Source: Pseudomonadota bacterium (GTDB lineage: Bacteria > Pseudomonadota > Gammaproteobacteria > Burkholderiales > Gallionellaceae). From it: 64,000 bases of DNA. The position numbers were made by a program, and so were the translations under genes. Positions 60,032 through 64,000 of the stretch are shown here, one piece after another. Location of the stretch: assembly GCA_021848465.1 (NCBI GenBank), contig JAJZUP010000002.1, forward strand, positions 62,001-126,000, given 5' to 3'. The notes under the pieces were generated by a model. The model ran no database searches and was not told where the DNA came from. It worked only from the letters and a program-made list of their open reading frames with translations. Within the stretch, counting starts at the first letter, position 1. Every line of letters begins with the position of its first letter.

Positions 60032-61552
60032 TCAAACCACCTTCACCGGAATCCCCGCAATCCTCCCCATCCACTCCCTCGGCCCCGTCTCATGCACCGA
60101 CCTCCCCTGCGTATCCACCGCCACGGTCACCGGCATGTCCTGCACCTCGAACTCGTAGATCGCTTCCATGCCCAAATCACCAAACGCCACCACGCGCGAT
60201 TGCTTGATCGCCTTGGCGACAAGGTAAGCGGCACCGCCAACTGCAATCAGGTACACCGCGCCGTGTTTCTTGATCGCCTCGATGCCGGCCTTGCCGCGTT
60301 CGGATTTGCCGATCATGCCGATCAATCCGGTTTCGGCCAGCATGGTTTCGGTGAATTTATCCATGCGCGTCGCGGTGGTCGGCCCGGCGGGCCCCACCAC
60401 TTCATCGCGCACAGGATCGACCGGGCCGACGTAGTAGATGAAACGCCCGTTGAAATCCACCGGCAGCTTCTCGCCTTTGCCCAGCATGTCGACCATGCGC
60501 TTGTGCGCGGCGTCGCGGCCGGTCAGCAATTTCCCTGAAAGCAGCAACGTCTCGCCCGGCTGCCACTGCGCGATGTCGGCACGGATGACGGTGTCTAGGT
60601 TCACGCGGCGCGCATCCGGCGCCGGCGCCCAGTGCACATCGGGATAGTCTTCGATCTTCGGCGGGGTGAAGCTGGCCGCGCCGCTGCCGTCGAGCGTGAA
60701 ATGCACGTGGCGCGTGGCGGCGCAGTTGGGAATGATCGCCACCGGCTTGGAGGCTGCGTGCGTCGGATAATCGAGGATGCTCACATCGAGGATGGTAGTC
60801 AGGCCGCCCAACCCTTGCGCGCCGATGCCGAGCGCATTGACCTTGTCGTAGATTTCGATGCGCAACTCTTCGATACGATTCTGCGGGCCGCGCACTTTCA
60901 GTTCGGTCATGCTGATCGGTTGCATCAGCGCCTGCTTGGCGAGCAGCATGGCTTTCTCCGCCGTGCCGCCGATGCCGATACCGAGCTGTCCCGGCGGACA
61001 CCAGCCCGCGCCCATGCCGGGCAACTGGCTCACCACCCACTCGACGAGGTCGTCGCTGGGGTTGAGCATGGCAAAGCGCGCTTTGTTCTCGGAACCGCCG
61101 CCCTTGGCCGCGATGTCCACTTCCACGGTGTTGCCGGGCACCAGTTCGTAGTGCACCACGGCAGGCGTGTTGTCGCCGGTGTTCTTGCGTCGCCCGGCGG
61201 GGTCGGCCACGATGGAGGCGCGCAGCACGTTGTCCGGCCAGTTGTAGGCGATGCGCACGCCTTCGTTCACCATATCGCTCACGCCCATGGTCGCGCCTTC
61301 CCAGCGCACATCCATGCCCACCTTGACGAAGGCGACAACGATGCCGGTGTCCTGGCAGATGGGGCGCTTGCCCAGCGCGCACATGCGCGAGTTGGTGAGG
61401 ATCTGCGCCATCGCGTCCTTCGCGGCGGGCGATTGCTCGCGCTGATACGCCTCGGCCAGCGACTTCACATAGTCCTCGGGATGGTAGTAGGAGATGAATT
61501 GCAACGCGTCGGCGATGCTGGTGATGAAATCCTGCTGGGATACTGTGCTCAT
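60032..61552 (-). CDS. Fumarate hydratase class I
   Basis: Fe-S fumarase of the TCA cycle, 506 residues. The three cluster cysteines are visible in GKRPICQDTGI (near 66), GAGWCPPGQLGIGIGG and IIPNCAATRHVHF. The alpha-domain is followed by the beta-domain with VVGPAGPTTATRMDKFTE and a C-terminal YEFEVQDMPVTVAVD. It lies near no other TCA gene; acnA is 35 kb away. Tartrate dehydratase is a less likely alternative because the alpha and beta parts are fused. Confidence 0.94.
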   Translation of the reverse strand: MSTVSQQDFITSIADALQFISYYHPEDYVKSLAEAYQREQSPAAKDAMAQILTNSRMCALGKRPICQDTGIVVAFVKVGMDVRWEGATMGVSDMVNEGVRIAYNWPDNVLRASIVADPAGRRKNTGDNTPAVVHYELVPGNTVEVDIAAKGGGSENKARFAMLNPSDDLVEWVVSQLPGMGAGWCPPGQLGIGIGGTAEKAMLLAKQALMQPISMTELKVRGPQNRIEELRIEIYDKVNALGIGAQGLGGLTTILDVSILDYPTHAASKPVAIIPNCAATRHVHFTLDGSGAASFTPPKIEDYPDVHWAPAPDARRVNLDTVIRADIAQWQPGETLLLSGKLLTGRDAAHKRMVDMLGKGEKLPVDFNGRFIYYVGPVDPVRDEVVGPAGPTTATRMDKFTETMLAETGLIGMIGKSERGKAGIEAIKKHGAVYLIAVGGAAYLVAKAIKQSRVVAFGDLGMEAIYEFEVQDMPVTVAVDTQGRSVHETGPREWMGRIAGIPVKVV

Positions 61553-61716
61553 GATCCGAACTCGATTTAGGTGTGCATTGAGAATGAGTTACCAAACTGC
61601 GGTCAAGAATAGCACACTTGCCGCCCCACCATTTCTGCGCATTTTCATGAACTTAATGTTTGACGCAATATTCACCGGCAGTTAGAATCGCCCGATAACA
61701 AAAATGGGAATAAAGC

Positions 61717-63261
61717 GTGTTTGTAAAAAAACTATCAATACTGGCCGTCGCGCTCGCGTTTTCACACGCCGCAGCCGCTGAAGAAAACCAGAATCTAAGC
61801 AGCCATTTGCAGTTCGTGCCGCAAACAGAAACCACCCCTGCCGCCGATATGGCGCAGCCTGTTTACGCGCCGCAAGCGGCACTGCCGGCGTCCACTCAGG
61901 CTGCAAGCACCGCCGCCCTCCCTGACAGCACCGCTGCGGCCAGCGCTTCCGCGCCTGCCGCGACCCAGCCAACGGCTGATGCAGCCCCGGCTTCCGATCT
62001 GTGGTCGCGCATACGTACCGGGTTTGCATTGAACGAAGTGGACGAACAACTGGTTGCCCGCCACGAAAGATGGTACGCCAGCCACCCGATTTATGTGGCG
62101 CAAATGACCGAGCGCGCGCAACGTTACCTGTATTACATCACCAGCGAAGTCGAACGCCGCGGCATGCCCGCGGAAATCGCACTGCTGCCAATGATTGAAA
62201 GCGCCTTCAATCCAGGCGCCAATTCGATTGCTCGCGCCTCCGGCCTGTGGCAGTTCATTCCCTCCACCGGCAAGAAATTCGGCATGGAACAGAACTGGTG
62301 GTACGACGGTCGCCGCGACATCGTCGGCGCCACCAACGGTGCGCTGGACTATTTGCAGAAGCTGCATGACCAGTTCGGCGACTGGCAATTGGCCCTGGCC
62401 GCCTACAACTGGGGCGAAAATGCCGTCGCCCGAGCCCAGCTACGCAACCGCCAGCACCACAAGCCAACCGATTTCGCCCACCTGCGCCTGCCGCGCGAGA
62501 CCCGTAATTACGTGCCCAAGCTGCTGGCCGTCAAGCATATCGTCGAAGACCCTGCGCGCTTCGGCCTGACTCTCGCGGCCATTCCCGACCAGCCGTATTT
62601 TGCCGAGATCAAACCGTCGCGCCCGATGGATGTGAAAGTGGCGGCGCAACTGGCGGAAATCTCGATGGACGAGTTCCGCGCGCTGAATCCCGGCCATAAC
62701 CGCCCGGTCATCCTGCAGGATACGGCCGATGTGCTGTTGCTGCCGGTGGACAAGGTTGCCGTATTCCAGAGCAATCTGGAAAAGTACGACCAACGCCTGG
62801 TTTCATGGCGTGCATACCAGACCAAACGCGGCGAGCCGTTCGTGAAGGTGGCCGCGCATTTCGGGCTGTCGATGGCTGAACTGCGCAACGCCAACGGCCT
62901 GTCGAAATTCGCCAGCGTCAGCAACGGCCAGACACTTCTGGTGCCAGCCAGCGACGATCCCCATACCGACGAGTTCACGCCGTTCAATATGCATGCCGGC
63001 GCGGTCGCAGAAATGTCCGGCGTGCTCTACAAGGTGCGCAAGGGCGATACGATTTCCGGAATTGCCAATCGCTTCCACGTCAGCCAGGCCAGCCTGATGC
63101 AGATGAACCATGGCAGCCGCCGCCTGCACATCGGCCAGACCTTCAACATCCTGGCCGGCAGCAGCATGCCGCACCATGTGGCCCATAAGCGCACCATCGT
63201 GCGCCAGGTTGTGGCCAAGCGCCGTGCCCCATCGCGCCTGACCAAGGTCGCGATGCGCTAA
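61717..63261 (+). CDS. mltD: Membrane-bound lytic murein transglycosylase D
   Basis: Cleaves peptidoglycan glycan strands. The 514-residue protein has an N-terminal signal sequence (VALAFSHAAAAEE), an Ala/Pro/Thr-rich linker, and the SLT domain with catalytic Glu in LLPMIESAFNPGANS (near 159), then ASGLWQFIPSTGKKFGM. Two LysM domains follow (about 365-410 and 437-480, with RKGDTISGIANRFHVSQ). No lipobox Cys is seen, unlike E. coli MltD. Start is GTG; it is divergent from the fumarase gene. Confidence 0.93.
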   Translation: MFVKKLSILAVALAFSHAAAAEENQNLSSHLQFVPQTETTPAADMAQPVYAPQAALPASTQAASTAALPDSTAAASASAPAATQPTADAAPASDLWSRIRTGFALNEVDEQLVARHERWYASHPIYVAQMTERAQRYLYYITSEVERRGMPAEIALLPMIESAFNPGANSIARASGLWQFIPSTGKKFGMEQNWWYDGRRDIVGATNGALDYLQKLHDQFGDWQLALAAYNWGENAVARAQLRNRQHHKPTDFAHLRLPRETRNYVPKLLAVKHIVEDPARFGLTLAAIPDQPYFAEIKPSRPMDVKVAAQLAEISMDEFRALNPGHNRPVILQDTADVLLLPVDKVAVFQSNLEKYDQRLVSWRAYQTKRGEPFVKVAAHFGLSMAELRNANGLSKFASVSNGQTLLVPASDDPHTDEFTPFNMHAGAVAEMSGVLYKVRKGDTISGIANRFHVSQASLMQMNHGSRRLHIGQTFNILAGSSMPHHVAHKRTIVRQVVAKRRAPSRLTKVAMR

Positions 63262-63268
63262 CAGCCCG

Positions 63269-64000
63269 CTAAGCTCCGCGCGATCTGGCATACACACTGG
63301 ACAACAACTGGCGTGTGTATGCTTCGCGCGGGGCGGCAATCAGTTCGTCGGCATTACCCTGCTCCACAATCTTGCCGCCCTGCATCACCATGATGCGGTG
63401 CGACATCGCCGCGATCACCTCCAGATCATGGCTGATCAACAGATAACTCATGCCATGCCGGGCCTGCAGCCCGGCCAGCAACTCCAGCACCTGCTTCTGC
63501 ACTGAAGCATCCAGCGCGCTGGTGGGCTCGTCCAGCACCACCAGTTGCGGCGCCAGAATCAGGGCGCGCGCAATCGCAATGCGCTGGCGCTGCCCCCCTG
63601 AGAACTCATGCGGGTAACGCATCAGCACCTCGCCATCCAGCCCGACCTCCTGCAACGATTGGACAATGCGCCAGCGGCGCTCATCGGCGGAAATATCCGG
63701 TTGATGCAGGGCCAGCCCCTCTCCAACGATCTGCTCGATGGTCATGCGCGGCGACAGGCTGGCAAACGGGTCCTGGAACACCACCTGCATGCGTGCGCGC
63801 AAGGCTCGCAATCCGGCCGCCGGCATGCGCTGCAACGTTTGGCCGTCGAACACGCTTTCGCCCTGCACCACCGGCTGCAAGGCAAGCAGCGCCATAGCCA
63901 GCGTCGATTTGCCGGAGCCGGATTCGCCCACGATGCCCAGCGTCTCGCCGCGCTTCAATGCCAGGCTCGCCCCCGCCACCGCGGTGAACACATTCTTCCT
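63269..64000 (-). CDS. Oligopeptide-type ABC transporter ATPase, 5' end outside window
   Basis: ATP-binding subunit or the second half of a fused two-domain ATPase (YejF-like). The visible part has Walker A GIVGESGSGKSTLA, Q-loop VFQDPFASLSPRM, ABC signature HEFSGGQRQRIAIARAL, and Walker B VVLDEPTSALDASV with the downstream His switch ISHDLEV. The C-terminus lacks the zinc-site oligopeptide extension. The gene is truncated by the window end; the frame stays open beyond the first ATG (63991). It converges with mltD, 7 bases apart. Confidence 0.88.
   Translation of the reverse strand, partial: RKNVFTAVAGASLALKRGETLGIVGESGSGKSTLAMALLALQPVVQGESVFDGQTLQRMPAAGLRALRARMQVVFQDPFASLSPRMTIEQIVGEGLALHQPDISADERRWRIVQSLQEVGLDGEVLMRYPHEFSGGQRQRIAIARALILAPQLVVLDEPTSALDASVQKQVLELLAGLQARHGMSYLLISHDLEVIAAMSHRIMVMQGGKIVEQGNADELIAAPREAYTRQLLSSVYARSRGA

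Overview
The window looks like chromosomal DNA of a Gram-negative betaproteobacterium. Supporting signs are outer-membrane barrels ending in Phe, lipoboxes, the rpoE-rseA-rseB-rseC-mucD-lepA-lepB-rnc-era-recO-pdxJ-acpS-nagZ block, the dnaX-ybaB-recR-rluB block beside the 4.5S RNA gene, and nadB next to a ygfX-like gene. A sucrose cluster with amylosucrase, a SHP/DHC/cytochrome b cluster and a class I fumarase point towards Nitrosomonadales (Gallionella/Sideroxydans-like relatives). That placement is an inference from gene content only.

Layout. 1-151 holds the start of an N-type (alternative) F1 ATPase beta subunit on the minus strand. 0.37-4.0 kb: a small outer-membrane barrel, a split aerotaxis-like sensor (separate PAS protein plus a zinc-binding-domain chemoreceptor) and a TorF-like porin. 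4.2-10.6 kb: a tightly coupled minus-strand operon for sucrose turnover (Pal-like lipoprotein, fructokinase, sucrose-phosphate synthase, sucrose-phosphate phosphatase, amylosucrase). 10.8-14.4 kb: a CPA2 antiporter and a DHC-SHP-membrane protein-cytochrome b561 operon with a clear terminator. 14.6-20.7 kb: a DinG-type helicase, an unannotated 42-residue membrane protein with its own Shine-Dalgarno site and terminator, a STAS protein, and a MarR-EmrA-EmrB efflux operon behind a palindromic operator. 20.7-25.6 kb: selD and selU (divergent) and acnA. 25.7-28.6 kb: an accessory patch with a CoiA-like protein, an mqsRA toxin-antitoxin locus whose toxin gene carries an in-frame stop, and two cysteine-rich proteins. 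28.7-30.7 kb: a polysaccharide deacetylase and glycosyltransferase pair, then a REP cluster.

30.7-49.9 kb is a nearly unbroken minus-strand run of housekeeping genes: a frameshifted K+ channel, def, mtiP-like, hpt, galU, ligA, zipA, nagZ, acpS, pdxJ, recO, a pyrimidine-dimer glycosylase-like gene, era, rnc, a DUF4845 gene, lepB, lepA, mucD, rseC, rseB, rseA and rpoE. 50.1-55.0 kb: nadB, a ygfX-like gene and a signalling cassette (Hanks kinase, TssQ-like lipoprotein, membrane nucleotidyl cyclase with PEGA domain). 55.1-58.7 kb: rluB, recR, ybaB, dnaX and the SRP RNA gene. 58.85-59.42 kb: a 572-bp inverted-repeat element without a gene. The right end holds an orphan gene, a class I fumarase, mltD and the truncated start of an oligopeptide-type ABC ATPase.

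How it fits together. Fructose, sucrose and glucan metabolism is grouped in one operon, next to galU for UDP-glucose further on. The sigma-E block couples envelope stress sensing to a periplasmic protease. The most unusual observations are the toxin gene broken exactly at the predicted active-site Gln codon while its operator and antitoxin remain, the 572-bp terminal-inverted-repeat element, the tiny membrane gene, the 18-bp stem enclosing the galU start codon, the extra membrane protein inside the SHP operon, and the cyclase-PEGA/lipoprotein/kinase cassette. No tRNA, rRNA or CRISPR array was seen.
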